Positions 16,120-24,800 of a stretch of 64,000 nucleotides of DNA are shown here, piece after piece. Position numbers and translations under genes: made by a program. Origin of the DNA: Chitinophaga sp. LS1 (lineage in GTDB: Bacteria > Bacteroidota > Bacteroidia > Chitinophagales > Chitinophagaceae). The stretch's first letter is position 1. Each line of letters opens with the position of its first letter. Location of the stretch: the NCBI RefSeq assembly GCF_034274695.1, contig NZ_CP128362.1:2701001-2765000 (forward strand), in the 5' to 3' direction. The notes below the pieces were generated by a model. It was not told the DNA's origin and searched no databases. It saw only the letters and a list, made by a program, of their open reading frames with translations.

Positions 16120-17916
16120 ATGATGCATTCACGTAAGGATAGGCTGTTCGATGCCGTAGATTATCAACTCGAAAAATTTCCTAAGGAAGACATGCTGGCC
16201 GCCAAGGTGAATGGCACCTGGACCCGCTATAGCACTGCTTTTGTAAGAGAAATCGCTGATAGATTCAGTGCCGGGTTACTGCAACTGGGCGTTAGTGGCA
16301 ATGATGGTTCCGCTGCCAAAGCAGACAAAATTGCCATTATCAGCTCGAACCGACCAGAATGGATCTTTACCGATCTGGCCGTTCAGCAAACAGGAGCGAT
16401 ACTTGTACCGCTCTATCCCACTACCAGCCTTCTGGAACTGGAATTTATCCTCAATGATGCCGAAGTGAAGTACATTTTCATTGGCAACCAGGAATTGTAT
16501 GACAAGATCAACAGCATTCGACCGCAATTGTCGTTTCTGAAAGGTATCTATACGTTAGACGAAGTGCCTGATGTATCACATTGGTCGGCCGTCACAGATA
16601 TGGCCACGCCCGAACTGCTGCAAAAAGTGCAGGAAGTAAAAGCAGGCATATCGCCCCAACAACTGGCTACTATCATCTATACGTCGGGTACCACCGGTAC
16701 GCCAAAAGGTGTGATGCTGAGTCATCACAATATTGTGAGTGATGCCTTTATGGGCAAGGTCTCGTTCCCTTTTTATGACGATCCTGCTAAAAAGGCACTG
16801 AGCTTCCTTCCGCTGAACCATATTTTCGAGAAATGCGTTACCTATATCTACTTCTACAGTGGCACCAGCATTTACTACGCTGAAAGTCTGGATACCATCG
16901 CTGACAACCTGCGGGAAATACAACCGGACGGATTTACTACCGTACCGCGTCTTCTGGAAAAGGTATATGATAAGATCCTCGCTACCGGTAATAAACTGAC
17001 CGGTATCAAAAAAACTTTATTCTTCTGGGCGGTGAACCTGGCTACCCGCTATGACAATGTCAAAAGCGGAGGCGCCTGGTACAACCTGCAACTCGCACTG
17101 GCCGATAAACTCATTTTTAGTAAATGGAGAGCTGCCCTGGGTGGTAAGATAGATTTCATCGTAACGGGTGGCGCTGCCTGCCAGGAAAAGCTGCTACGCA
17201 TCTTCTGGGCGGCTAAAATACCCATTTACGAAGGTTACGGACCTACCGAGAATAGTCCCGTGATCAGCGTAAATACCCGGAAAGAGGTCATATTTGGCAC
17301 TGTAGGCCCTGTTTTGGAAGGTCTTAGTGTGAAACTGGCAGAAGATGGGGAAATCTGCGTGAAAGGCGATTCTGTGATGGTGGGTTACTATAAAAGACCA
17401 GACCTGACCGCAGAGGTGGTAAAAGATGGCTGGTTACTAACTGGCGATATCGGTATCCTTCAGGAAGGGAAATACCTGAAGATCACCGACCGTAAAAAAG
17501 AACTGTTCAAGACAAGCGGGGGTAAATATGTGGCCCCTCAGCCGATAGAAAATAAATGTAAGGAAGATCCCTTCATCGAACAGATGATGGTGATAGGGGC
17601 AGACAGGAAGTTTGTAAGTGCCCTCATTGTGCCGGCTTTTCCATACTTAAAGCAATGGATGCAGCAGCAGGGTATCAATTTTACCACCCATGAAGCGGCC
17701 ATTAAGGAACCTAAAGTGTTAGAAAAATACAATGATGTGATAGAAGGGTATAATTCGAGGTTTAACCATGTGGAGCAGGTGAGAAAGTTTGCACTGTTGC
17801 CTGATGAGTGGAGTGTGGAAGGAGGGGAGATGACGCCTAAAATGAGTTTGAAGAGAAAAGTGGTGTTGGAAAAGTACAAAGAGGTGATAGAAGAGATCTA
17901 TAATCTACAAAAGTAA
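16120..17916 (+). CDS. Long-chain fatty-acid--CoA ligase (AMP-forming)
   Basis: The protein has 598 residues from the ATG at 16120; an upstream GTG frame to 16096 is less likely. It is an acyl-adenylate-forming enzyme that activates fatty acids to acyl-CoA using ATP. Seen motifs are the P-loop-like YTSGTTGTPKGVMLSH (about residue 188), GYGPTENSP, the TGDIG hinge region, and DRKKELFKTSGGKYVAP with the likely catalytic lysine in the C-terminal lid. Length and order match the ~600-residue LACS type rather than shorter acetyl-CoA synthetase-like members. There is no signal peptide, so it acts in the cytoplasm or at the inner membrane face. It is transcribed away from the tRNA gene and is probably monocistronic, with a hairpin terminator downstream. 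Confidence 0.9.
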   Translation: MMHSRKDRLFDAVDYQLEKFPKEDMLAAKVNGTWTRYSTAFVREIADRFSAGLLQLGVSGNDGSAAKADKIAIISSNRPEWIFTDLAVQQTGAILVPLYPTTSLLELEFILNDAEVKYIFIGNQELYDKINSIRPQLSFLKGIYTLDEVPDVSHWSAVTDMATPELLQKVQEVKAGISPQQLATIIYTSGTTGTPKGVMLSHHNIVSDAFMGKVSFPFYDDPAKKALSFLPLNHIFEKCVTYIYFYSGTSIYYAESLDTIADNLREIQPDGFTTVPRLLEKVYDKILATGNKLTGIKKTLFFWAVNLATRYDNVKSGGAWYNLQLALADKLIFSKWRAALGGKIDFIVTGGAACQEKLLRIFWAAKIPIYEGYGPTENSPVISVNTRKEVIFGTVGPVLEGLSVKLAEDGEICVKGDSVMVGYYKRPDLTAEVVKDGWLLTGDIGILQEGKYLKITDRKKELFKTSGGKYVAPQPIENKCKEDPFIEQMMVIGADRKFVSALIVPAFPYLKQWMQQQGINFTTHEAAIKEPKVLEKYNDVIEGYNSRFNHVEQVRKFALLPDEWSVEGGEMTPKMSLKRKVVLEKYKEVIEEIYNLQK

Positions 17917-17960
17917 ATCAGAAGAGATTGGGTGGCGTGCAAAGAAACGAACTAATAAAT

Positions 17961-17985
17961 GGGCCGGCTGTCTGAAGGCCGGCCC
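17961..17985 (+). terminator. Terminator between convergent genes
   Basis: GGGCCGGC (17961-17968) pairs with GCCGGCCC (17978-17985), followed by TGGTTTT. It lies between the acyl-CoA ligase gene and the convergent GH16-like gene. Confidence 0.65.
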
Positions 17986-18005
17986 TGGTTTTGATCCTAT
18001 TACTA

Positions 18006-18788
18006 CTAAAGCGCTGTAAATGTGAATGAATGGACGATCAGTTCCACTTCCTTAGCATTTGACGGCGCATTGCCATCAAACAGCCAGAGATTCATATGTA
18101 CTGGCATCGCTACCGTACTCACATTATACCCTGATGGTGTTGTCCATGGAAAAAAGGCATTTGCCGCCGCCTGTGTATGACCATGAAAACCGGAAAAAGA
18201 CACACTGCTGCTGTTCCGCACAAACCGATAAGTACTATAAGTACCATTCAGCTTCAGCTCAGCCGTATAAGAAGCACTGCCACTACCTGTTTGCGGATAC
18301 ACAGTATAGTTATAATTAGGCCATGCATTGTTCCCCCAGCGGGCAAACTCAATATCCATCTCATGGTGCCCATCATCTCCGGATTTGTAATTAAACAATC
18401 CAAAAACGATATTTCTGTCCAGAGAGTCAACTCTACCTTCTACCTGCCATACATAGGTGCCATACCCCAATGACTGATTGGTATACACTTCTGAACAAAG
18501 CCATCTGCCAGTACTGGCATCTTTCCTGATTTTGAGATGGAGAAAGCCATTGCTGTCTACCCATACATTACTGGAACTATTGCTCCAGTAATTGGGGCCC
18601 GGGCCTGAGGTGCCGGATTCTGTTCTTACCGTCCAGGTATATCCACTGAACGTAATCGTGGAAGCCGCAGCGCTTGCTCTGGCAGCGGAGGTTTCCGTGG
18701 CAGGAGTTGCTGCCTGTTGGGTAGATTCTTTACTACAGCTGGTGAAAGCGATCATTGCTACAGCCAGTGTCATGAATGTGTACTTCAT
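18006..18788 (-). CDS. GH16-like glycoside hydrolase lipoprotein
   Basis: The protein has 260 residues. The N-terminus is a lipoprotein signal (ALAV... to FTSC, acylated Cys at 18). A Ser/Ala/Thr-rich linker leads to a concanavalin-like domain of about 210 residues. The motif HHEMDIEFARWG carries the E-x-D-x-E arrangement of the GH16 catalytic site, so a beta-glucan-active enzyme is likely. Trp/Tyr-rich strands (SLGYGTYVWQVEGR, NYNYTVYP) fit that fold. The domain is somewhat divergent from typical laminarinases, so the substrate is not assigned. It would be membrane-anchored in the periplasm or at the surface. No SusC/SusD genes are nearby. Confidence 0.7.
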   Translation of the reverse strand: MKYTFMTLAVAMIAFTSCSKESTQQAATPATETSAARASAAASTITFSGYTWTVRTESGTSGPGPNYWSNSSSNVWVDSNGFLHLKIRKDASTGRWLCSEVYTNQSLGYGTYVWQVEGRVDSLDRNIVFGLFNYKSGDDGHHEMDIEFARWGNNAWPNYNYTVYPQTGSGSASYTAELKLNGTYSTYRFVRNSSSVSFSGFHGHTQAAANAFFPWTTPSGYNVSTVAMPVHMNLWLFDGNAPSNAKEVELIVHSFTFTAL

Positions 18789-18938
18789 GATGGTTTATTT
18801 TGATGAGGAAAAGTGGTTTTTTAATATGGTCTATATAATGACATCGTAGAAATGTGTTACTTTGATGCGAAATCAAGAAATTTTTAACAAATCCCTATCA
18901 TCATCCATATTAGTTTTGCGCCCTACCCTTTATAACAA

Positions 18939-20225
18939 ATGGAGAAAAAGAAATTGTATCTGCTTCTGGCAGGTTTATTTATGTTCAGGTTGATATACGG
19001 TCTATGTGCGGAATTTTGGTTTGCAGATGAACTGCAGATCTACCTGATTGGGTTAAAATCTTACACTACCGGTACGTGGCCTACCTACGGACCAGATGTA
19101 GTATATACCCACACTCAGATCCCCGGTGCCCTGCAAGGGCTGCTGGTGAGCCTTCCATTTTACCTCGGAAAGTTGCCGGAACTGCCTACGATTATGTTAA
19201 ACATCCTGTCGTTTAGTAGCCTATGTCTGCTTGGTTGGTATGTGACTAAAAGGGTGAAAGGCGTGCCGGACTGGCTCGTCTGGATCCTGTGTATGACCAC
19301 TCCCTGGACTTTGTATTATAGCACCAGGGTGGTCAACCCATCGTATGTACTGGTCTTTTCCATTCCGTTTTTCATTGCCGTACTGGAATTATTACCCATT
19401 TATACGGAAAAGCTCATGAAACCCGGCCTGGCATACTTCACGATGGGAATCACGACTACCTTCATCATGCAACTGCATATGTCATGGGTATTGATGGTGC
19501 CATATAGCCTGGCGGCGATGGCGTTTACGATGAAGACAGCCAATAAAAAAGTCATTCTTTTCTATATCCTGGGAGGTGTGATCGGGTTACTCACCCTGAT
19601 ACCTACCTGGTTACATCCGGACCCGTTGGCGGGTAAGGTAGGGGAGAATGTGGTGATCAACTGGGGAAATTTCAGCAATATCCTCACGATATTACTACGT
19701 TACCTGTCATTTGCCACTTACGAAATCCCTTATGTACTAGGCGATTCTACAGACAAGGATGTGATCTTTCATACCCAATACTGGATGATTCCATTTATCG
19801 TATTCCTGTTGGTAATCGGCTTCCTGCAGGTGGGGCTGTTGATTATTGGATTCTTTATAAAGACTGAGAATGAGGAGTGGAAAAAGGTGCGCTGGCTGAA
19901 TATCTTCTCTTACGGGTTACTGTTTGTGAGCTTTTTCTTTTCAATAAAAGGGCCTTCTTCACACACCTTTTATTTACTGTTGCCACTGCCCATGATCTAT
20001 TCCTTCTATTGCTATGAATGGCTGATCTCGAAAAAGGCAGTGGCGCTGAAAGTCCTGAGGGTCGTAGTCTATTGTGGCTTCATTTTCCACATTGGATTGG
20101 CGATATACAATTACGGGCACAAATCCATTTATAAAGACAGACCTAAAGTATCTGAAGCGCTGGAACGGATGGATTACCGCGTATTGGGTGAGCGACGTTC
20201 CGATCAGTTAGGCTATGGTTATTAA
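18939..20225 (+). CDS. Polytopic membrane protein, GT-C glycosyltransferase-like
   Basis: The protein has 428 residues and about ten hydrophobic segments. After the first segment the loop contains FADELQIY, an acidic pair in the place where GT-C enzymes (PMT/ArnT-like) hold their catalytic Asp/Glu. The following YTHTQIPGALQGLLVSLPFYLGKLP also resembles that superfamily. I infer a lipid-linked-sugar glycosyltransferase of the inner membrane but cannot name a donor or acceptor. A TAGTTTTG element at 18910-18917 resembles the -7 box, without a clear -33. The stop overlaps the convergent ClC gene by 4 bp. Confidence 0.55.
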   Translation: MEKKKLYLLLAGLFMFRLIYGLCAEFWFADELQIYLIGLKSYTTGTWPTYGPDVVYTHTQIPGALQGLLVSLPFYLGKLPELPTIMLNILSFSSLCLLGWYVTKRVKGVPDWLVWILCMTTPWTLYYSTRVVNPSYVLVFSIPFFIAVLELLPIYTEKLMKPGLAYFTMGITTTFIMQLHMSWVLMVPYSLAAMAFTMKTANKKVILFYILGGVIGLLTLIPTWLHPDPLAGKVGENVVINWGNFSNILTILLRYLSFATYEIPYVLGDSTDKDVIFHTQYWMIPFIVFLLVIGFLQVGLLIIGFFIKTENEEWKKVRWLNIFSYGLLFVSFFFSIKGPSSHTFYLLLPLPMIYSFYCYEWLISKKAVALKVLRVVVYCGFIFHIGLAIYNYGHKSIYKDRPKVSEALERMDYRVLGERRSDQLGYGY

Positions 20226-21478
20226 TGTTGATCCTTATAGCTATAAACAGTGTAAGGATATATTTTCCCGGCAGTATAACGAGCTACCATACTGACTAAC
20301 AGAATAGGGAAAGTCAGTATGAAGCTGCCTGATAAACGTACTGCCAGGGAAGATGAAGTAAGTGGTGCATGTATGGCGCCGCTTAATACAGCTGCAATAC
20401 CCAGGATGATAAAGTTGCTTACCACCAGCTGCGTGTGGAAAAACTGGTTACATGTCAGCGCTACCAGTAGCCCCAGCAAAGCACCTATCACAATACTTGG
20501 TGCAAATACCCCACCATCACCACCGGCTCCCAGCGTTACTGAAGAGATGATCGGTTTCAGCAAAACAATACCCAGTATCGTGCATGCAAATGTATAGGAG
20601 AGGGGAGTGTGACTGGATTGTTCAATCATATCTTTCACACCACTATAGCTGTCGCCAAACAGGTGAGGGAATATAAAAATACTCACACCTACTATCGCAG
20701 CTCCCAGACCGATACGCACATATTCATTCTTCATAATTGCAAAGCGGTGCTTGATACCAATTACCGATTTGGTAAAGAATACAGAAATCACCCCTGCAAT
20801 CACACTCATACCAATCATATAAGGTACCGCCTGCCATGTCCATGGAAATGCACTCAATCCAAACAATGCATGTTCATGAAATAAATGAAGCCAGCCCCAT
20901 CCGATAAATACGGCAATGCCTGTGCTGATCAATATTGTTTTAGTGACTTTCTTCGCAATTACTTCCAGCGCGAACAGCAACCCTACAAATGGGCTACCGA
21001 ACAATGCTGTTAAACCACCTGCTACACCCGCACAAATCAATTCTGTTTTATACCTGTTGGCAATGCCAGCTTTTTGCCTGGTCACCGCACCAATTGTAGC
21101 TGTAGATACTACTGTGGAAACCTCTACACCGGTAGAACCACCAAAGATGACAGTGAGGAAACCATTGATAAAGTGTGAAGGGATCTTATATGCAGGTAGT
21201 TCATTGCGACGGGTATCAATGGTGAGGTAGATCTCTTTAATACCTTTATTTGGTTTCTTCCGGAAAGCATATTTGCGTAGCACATGTATCAACACCAGGC
21301 CGATCAATGGAAAGACGATAAATAAGAAGGAGTAAGGTCTGATCGATTCAAAAAAATGGTCTTCGTAATACTCTGTAATATGTTTCAAAACACTAGCCAG
21401 AATGGCCGAGAGTAAACCAGCAAAACACGAGGCAATTACCAATTTGTAGTAATTGACCCTTATAATCTTATCGCGCAT
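20222..21478 (-). CDS. ClC-family chloride channel/antiporter, divergent filter
   Basis: The protein has 418 residues with around ten or more membrane helices. Family signatures seen are GGSTGVEVSTV (residues 113-123), corresponding to the GREGP segment, with the gating glutamate kept as E119; GVAGGLTALFGSPFVGLLFALE; and GGVFAPSIVIGALLG (322 onward), matching the GxFxP motif. The first selectivity motif, GSGIP, is not recognisable: that place reads YLTIDTRRNELP. The substituted first motif and the GVEVS form make anion selectivity uncertain (fluoride, chloride or other). There is no C-terminal CBS or TrkA-C domain. It is probably monocistronic and convergent with the GT-C-like gene. Confidence 0.85.
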   Translation of the reverse strand: MRDKIIRVNYYKLVIASCFAGLLSAILASVLKHITEYYEDHFFESIRPYSFLFIVFPLIGLVLIHVLRKYAFRKKPNKGIKEIYLTIDTRRNELPAYKIPSHFINGFLTVIFGGSTGVEVSTVVSTATIGAVTRQKAGIANRYKTELICAGVAGGLTALFGSPFVGLLFALEVIAKKVTKTILISTGIAVFIGWGWLHLFHEHALFGLSAFPWTWQAVPYMIGMSVIAGVISVFFTKSVIGIKHRFAIMKNEYVRIGLGAAIVGVSIFIFPHLFGDSYSGVKDMIEQSSHTPLSYTFACTILGIVLLKPIISSVTLGAGGDGGVFAPSIVIGALLGLLVALTCNQFFHTQLVVSNFIILGIAAVLSGAIHAPLTSSSLAVRLSGSFILTFPILLVSMVARYTAGKIYPYTVYSYKDQH

Positions 21479-21576
21479 GAAATTTGATCTTTAAGTCTTA
21501 ATTGGCGATGCAAAGTTAGGGCATAATGACCTCGTGTCGATAGAATATTTTAAATAGCATTGATAATCATGTAAAT

Positions 21577-22014
21577 ATGAAAGCAATATACTGGCTGCTG
21601 GCAATTGTTCTCGTCAGCTGTAAAACAACCACTCCGGGTTCAGCAGGACAATTGATACAGGTTGAAGCAGGTCCGTGTTTCGGCTCCTGCCCGGTATTTA
21701 AAATGACCATTAACCAGGATCGTTCTGCTACTTACGAAGCGATCCGGTTCAATAAAGATCAGCAGGGAACCTATGGAGCGACTATCAAGGAAGAAGACTT
21801 TGTAAAACTGCAGCACCTGCTACAACAAACGAACTATGCAAATCTGCAGGATTCATTCAAACTTCCCATTACAGATATGGCATCTATCACACTGCACATT
21901 CCGCACGATGGCAAGGTGAAAAATATATATGATTACGGAAAAAAGGGTACACCTCAACTAGAGGTACTGTATCAGTTTATCACCGACCTTCGGACTACGC
22001 AGGACTGGAAATAA
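21577..22014 (+). CDS. DUF6438-domain lipoprotein
   Basis: The protein has 145 residues. The lipoprotein signal ends LVSC (Cys at 15). The mature part carries the DUF6438 signature EAGPCFGSCPVFKMTI followed by a beta-rich domain ending in a DYGKKGTPQLEVL helix region. No enzymatic function is known for this family. The stop codon lies inside the left arm of a terminator stem, so the gene is a single transcription unit. It is divergent from the ClC gene across about 100 bp. Confidence 0.7.
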   Translation: MKAIYWLLAIVLVSCKTTTPGSAGQLIQVEAGPCFGSCPVFKMTINQDRSATYEAIRFNKDQQGTYGATIKEEDFVKLQHLLQQTNYANLQDSFKLPITDMASITLHIPHDGKVKNIYDYGKKGTPQLEVLYQFITDLRTTQDWK

Positions 22015-22043
22015 AAGGGCGGGTCATTTGAACCCGCCCTTTT
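22013..22043 (+). terminator. Terminator after the DUF6438 gene
   Basis: AAAAGGGCGGGT (22013-22024) and ACCCGCCCTTTT (22032-22043) form a 12-bp stem that overlaps the stop codon. It can act in both directions, facing the convergent hydrolase gene. Confidence 0.75.
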
Positions 22044-22069
22044 CAATAATTTTAATTCAGCACCTTCAA

Positions 22070-22909
22070 CTATTTTAATTCAGCACCCAGGAAGGCTTTC
22101 ATATCATTCCAGCTGGCAGTATCAGCAGCGGCATTGTATTCAATCGGCATATTGAATTTCTTACCGGTTGCTGTTGCAGCAGGATTAGTAAATGCATGTG
22201 TCGCATTTGGATATTCTTTGAACACATATTTCACACCTGCAGAATCCATTTGCTTTTTGAATGTAGCTACTTCTTCAGGAGATACAAATTTGTCCGCACC
22301 ACCATGGCAGATCAGGGCAGATGCCGTGAACAGGTCTTTAGAGATAGGCAATGAAGTAGCCAGACCTCCGTGGAAACTTACCACACTTTTCAGTGGCGCA
22401 CCCAGGCGAGCCGCATTCAGTACGCAGCTACCCCCAAAGCAGAAGCCGATAGCAGCAATACGACTTGTATCCACCTGTGAATAAGTCTTTGCTTTTGCTA
22501 CAGCAGCAGCAATACGCTCATACGCCAATTTAGGATTAGCGTAGAAAGGTGTCGCCCATGCCTTCGCAGAATCAGGATTGTCGGCCAGTTTGCCATTGCC
22601 ATACATATCCAGACCTACGGCAAAGTAACCCAGCTCTGCCAGGCGCTGTGCTACGTTTTTAACATGGGTATCGAGGCCCCACCATTCCGGTACTATTACG
22701 ATAACTGGTTTCTTTGTAGCAGTGTCATCATTGAAAGCGATAACACTGTTCAGGGGTATACCATTTGATTCGATGGTAACATCTGTTACCTGTACGGTAG
22801 GCGTTTTGGTGCTGTCTTTAGTTTCAGTGGTCGACGAGCCATTGTTACATGCGGTCATGAAGAGCGCAGCTGCCGGTATGGCAAGCAGAGTTCCGAGTGT
22901 GAATTTCAT
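22070..22909 (-). CDS. Dienelactone hydrolase-family lipoprotein
   Basis: The protein has 279 residues with a lipoprotein signal (LFMTAC, Cys at 21) and a Thr/Ser-rich linker. The alpha/beta-hydrolase domain shows the family's cysteine nucleophile elbow GFCFGG, the Asp in CHGGADKFVSPEE and the His in PNATHAFTNP, together a Cys-Asp-His triad as in dienelactone hydrolases. VVPEWWGLDTHV matches the usual N-terminal strand and loop. The substrate is unknown; an esterase of the cell envelope is likely. It is divergent from the marR-type gene across 102 bp. The last codons (GAELK-stop) and flanking bases are duplicated just past the stop, at about 22049-22063 and 22073-22087. Confidence 0.85.
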   Translation of the reverse strand: MKFTLGTLLAIPAAALFMTACNNGSSTTETKDSTKTPTVQVTDVTIESNGIPLNSVIAFNDDTATKKPVIVIVPEWWGLDTHVKNVAQRLAELGYFAVGLDMYGNGKLADNPDSAKAWATPFYANPKLAYERIAAAVAKAKTYSQVDTSRIAAIGFCFGGSCVLNAARLGAPLKSVVSFHGGLATSLPISKDLFTASALICHGGADKFVSPEEVATFKKQMDSAGVKYVFKEYPNATHAFTNPAATATGKKFNMPIEYNAAADTASWNDMKAFLGAELK

Positions 22910-22959
22910 CTGATAGTATTTGAGTTGAGTAATTGGAGTTGCAAGGTATGGAATCTCCC

Positions 22960-22998
22960 TTGTTTATTTGAAGATACCAAAGTAACTTTGCAAAGTTA
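22960..22998 (+). promoter_or_regulatory. marR promoter with overlapping 16-bp palindromic operator
   Basis: TTG at 22960-22962 and TAACTTTG at 22983-22990 are 20 bp apart, a canonical Bacteroidota promoter. The -7 box is the left half of a perfect 16-bp palindrome, TAACTTTGCAAAGTTA (22983-22998). MarR dimers bind such short palindromes, so binding here would block the -7 region and give autorepression. The ATG follows at 23012. Confidence 0.75.
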
Positions 22999-23011
22999 AT
23001 TTAATAGTAAT

Positions 23012-23446
23012 ATGTTTAATAATCAGGACGAAGAAATTGCTTACGGTATCCGCAATCTGGTGACAATCATGAATAAGCGATTGCGCAAGCAGATGAGCAA
23101 CCCGGAACAATTATCCATCGCTGAATTCAATGTACTGAGCATCCTCATGATCCAGAAAGAAGCTTTCCCTTCTGAACTGGGTGCACAGCTCAGCATATCC
23201 TCCCAATTCATGTCGCAGATACTGAACAGGATGGAAGGACTGAAATACATCTCCAGGAAAAGCGCCCCATCTGATGGTCGCAAAACACTGGTTTCCCTCA
23301 CCAAACAAGGTAAACAAAAAGTAGAACTATCCCGCAGGGAAAGAGAAGAATGGCTGGCACTCATGGTATCGGAGAAATATACAACGGAAGAAAAGGATGT
23401 GATTAAGAAGGCACTGGACCTGCTTTCTGTATTGACAGAATTATGA
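23012..23446 (+). CDS. MarR-family transcriptional regulator
   Basis: The protein has 144 residues. It is a winged-helix dimer-type regulator: an N-terminal helix, then the recognition region (FPSELGAQLSISSQFMSQILNRMEGLKYISRK) and the wing (SAPSDGRKTLVSLTKQG), which carries the DxR motif of the family. Inducers of MarR regulators are typically small phenolic or electrophilic compounds; none can be named here. Its promoter contains a 16-bp palindrome. The TGA overlaps an ATG (ATGA) of a small downstream frame that looks like the tail of an oxidoreductase, and an intact YhdH-type reductase follows, so it likely controls redox enzymes. Confidence 0.9.
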   Translation: MFNNQDEEIAYGIRNLVTIMNKRLRKQMSNPEQLSIAEFNVLSILMIQKEAFPSELGAQLSISSQFMSQILNRMEGLKYISRKSAPSDGRKTLVSLTKQGKQKVELSRREREEWLALMVSEKYTTEEKDVIKKALDLLSVLTEL

Positions 23447-23625
23447 CTACTGGAAATATGCGCTTTTCTGCTTTGCCGCTAAGTGGTGGATACTTTCTGA
23501 TGGCTGTGCCGACAGCGATGCGGAAGCCTAGCCTGAACCTGTATGATTTTTCACAGATGGAACTGGCTCATGAGCAACAGCTGGAAGGCAGAACGTGCGG
23601 AAAAATAGTGGTTTCAATTAAATAA
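23443..23625 (+). pseudogene. Remnant of a medium-chain dehydrogenase/quinone reductase gene
   Basis: This 60-codon frame starts in the ATGA overlap with the marR stop. Its last ~25 residues (SQMELAHEQQLEGRTCGKIV and VSIK) match the C-terminal end of zinc-less MDR/quinone oxidoreductases, which commonly finish AH..L..G...GKIV. The preceding ~35 residues show no domain. The nucleotide-binding core is missing, so an original marR-oxidoreductase operon seems to have lost most of the second gene. It could instead be translated as a small protein, coupled to marR. Confidence 0.5.
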
Positions 23626-23687
23626 TAAACTGCTCCCCGTCATAGAATGGCATCTTCACATATCGTATTTTGTAAAAAAGGACAATT

Positions 23688-24674
23688 ATGACGGAACCAT
23701 TCAAAGCGTTACAGGTGATAGAAGCCGATGGGAAATTTGTTTTATCTATTGTTGATAAACTCATAGACAATCTGCCTCCGGGCGATGTCATCATAAAGGT
23801 TCATTATTCCTCACTGAACTATAAAGATGCCTTATCTGCTACCGGCAACAAAGGCGTGACCAGACAGTTTCCACATACACCGGGAATTGATGCCGCCGGA
23901 GAAGTAGTATCGTCTATTGATGAAAACTGGAAACCGGGTGATCAGGTGATTGTAACCGGGTTTGACTTTGGTATGAATACCAGTGGAGGTTTTCAGGAGT
24001 ATATCCGGGTACCGGCCAAATGGGTCGTACGTTTGCCAAAGGGTTTGACACTGAGAGAAAGCATGATCTATGGTACAGCAGGGTTCACAGCGGCACTGTC
24101 CGTACAGGCATTGCTGAAAACAGGTGTACAACCAGCTGATGGTAAGATCGTGGTAACTGGTGCCAGTGGTGGTGTAGGGTCTATTGCCGTAGCCATTCTG
24201 AGCAAGTTAGGTTATCAGGTAACTGCTGTAAGCAGCAAGCAGGCAGCGTTCCTGCAATCATTGGGTGCAGTGGAAGTTTTACCTCGTGCGGAGATGGATG
24301 ATGCCAGTGGAAAGGTGATGCTGAAACCAAGATTTGCAGGTGGTATAGATACCGTAGGTGGCAATGTATTGGCTACAGTGGTGAAGAGTTTGCAATATGG
24401 TGGTGCGGTGACTGCCTGTGGTATGGTGAATGGCGGACCATTACCTTTGACTGTATTCCCATTCATACTGAAAGGTGTGCAGTTGTTAGGAATTGATTCA
24501 GTAGAATATCCAATTTTCAAAAGGAAAGAAATATGGGAAGTCATGGCTACAAGCTGGAAGCCAGCGCAATTAGCGCAACTGGCAAATGAAATTCCTTTGG
24601 AGAAATTAGGTGAGAATATTAACCTGATATTGGCAGGGAAGATACAGGGTAGAACTGTAGTGCGTCTTGCCTAA
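23688..24674 (+). CDS. YhdH/YhfP-family NADPH-dependent oxidoreductase (acrylyl-CoA reductase-like)
   Basis: The protein has 328 residues. It is a zinc-independent MDR enzyme: the N-terminal GroES-like domain has SSLNYKDALSATG and PGIDAAGEV, and the Rossmann domain has VVTGASGGVGSIAVAIL followed by YQVTAVSSK, the NADPH-binding region. The family's characterised member AcuI reduces acryloyl-CoA with NADPH; other members are called quinone oxidoreductases. Length is normal. It lies 62 bp after the MDR remnant and 241 bp after marR on the same strand, and is followed by a strong terminator, so it is probably the end of a MarR-controlled unit. Confidence 0.88.
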   Translation: MTEPFKALQVIEADGKFVLSIVDKLIDNLPPGDVIIKVHYSSLNYKDALSATGNKGVTRQFPHTPGIDAAGEVVSSIDENWKPGDQVIVTGFDFGMNTSGGFQEYIRVPAKWVVRLPKGLTLRESMIYGTAGFTAALSVQALLKTGVQPADGKIVVTGASGGVGSIAVAILSKLGYQVTAVSSKQAAFLQSLGAVEVLPRAEMDDASGKVMLKPRFAGGIDTVGGNVLATVVKSLQYGGAVTACGMVNGGPLPLTVFPFILKGVQLLGIDSVEYPIFKRKEIWEVMATSWKPAQLAQLANEIPLEKLGENINLILAGKIQGRTVVRLA

Positions 24675-24683
24675 AAAAGTTAA

Positions 24684-24713
24684 GAGGCCGTATCTTAAGT
24701 AAGATACGGCCTC
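24684..24713 (+). terminator. Strong bidirectional terminator
   Basis: A 13-bp perfect stem (GAGGCCGTATCTT / AAGATACGGCCTC) has a 4-nt loop and is followed by GTTTTATT. It separates the reductase gene from the convergent cellulase gene. Confidence 0.85.
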
Positions 24714-24800
24714 GTTTTATTCGGATACCTAATGGAGATAGGAAGTCCTTTAAGCACTTCTGAGGAGGTTTATTTATTTTTGATACACGCTCTTCTTAAA

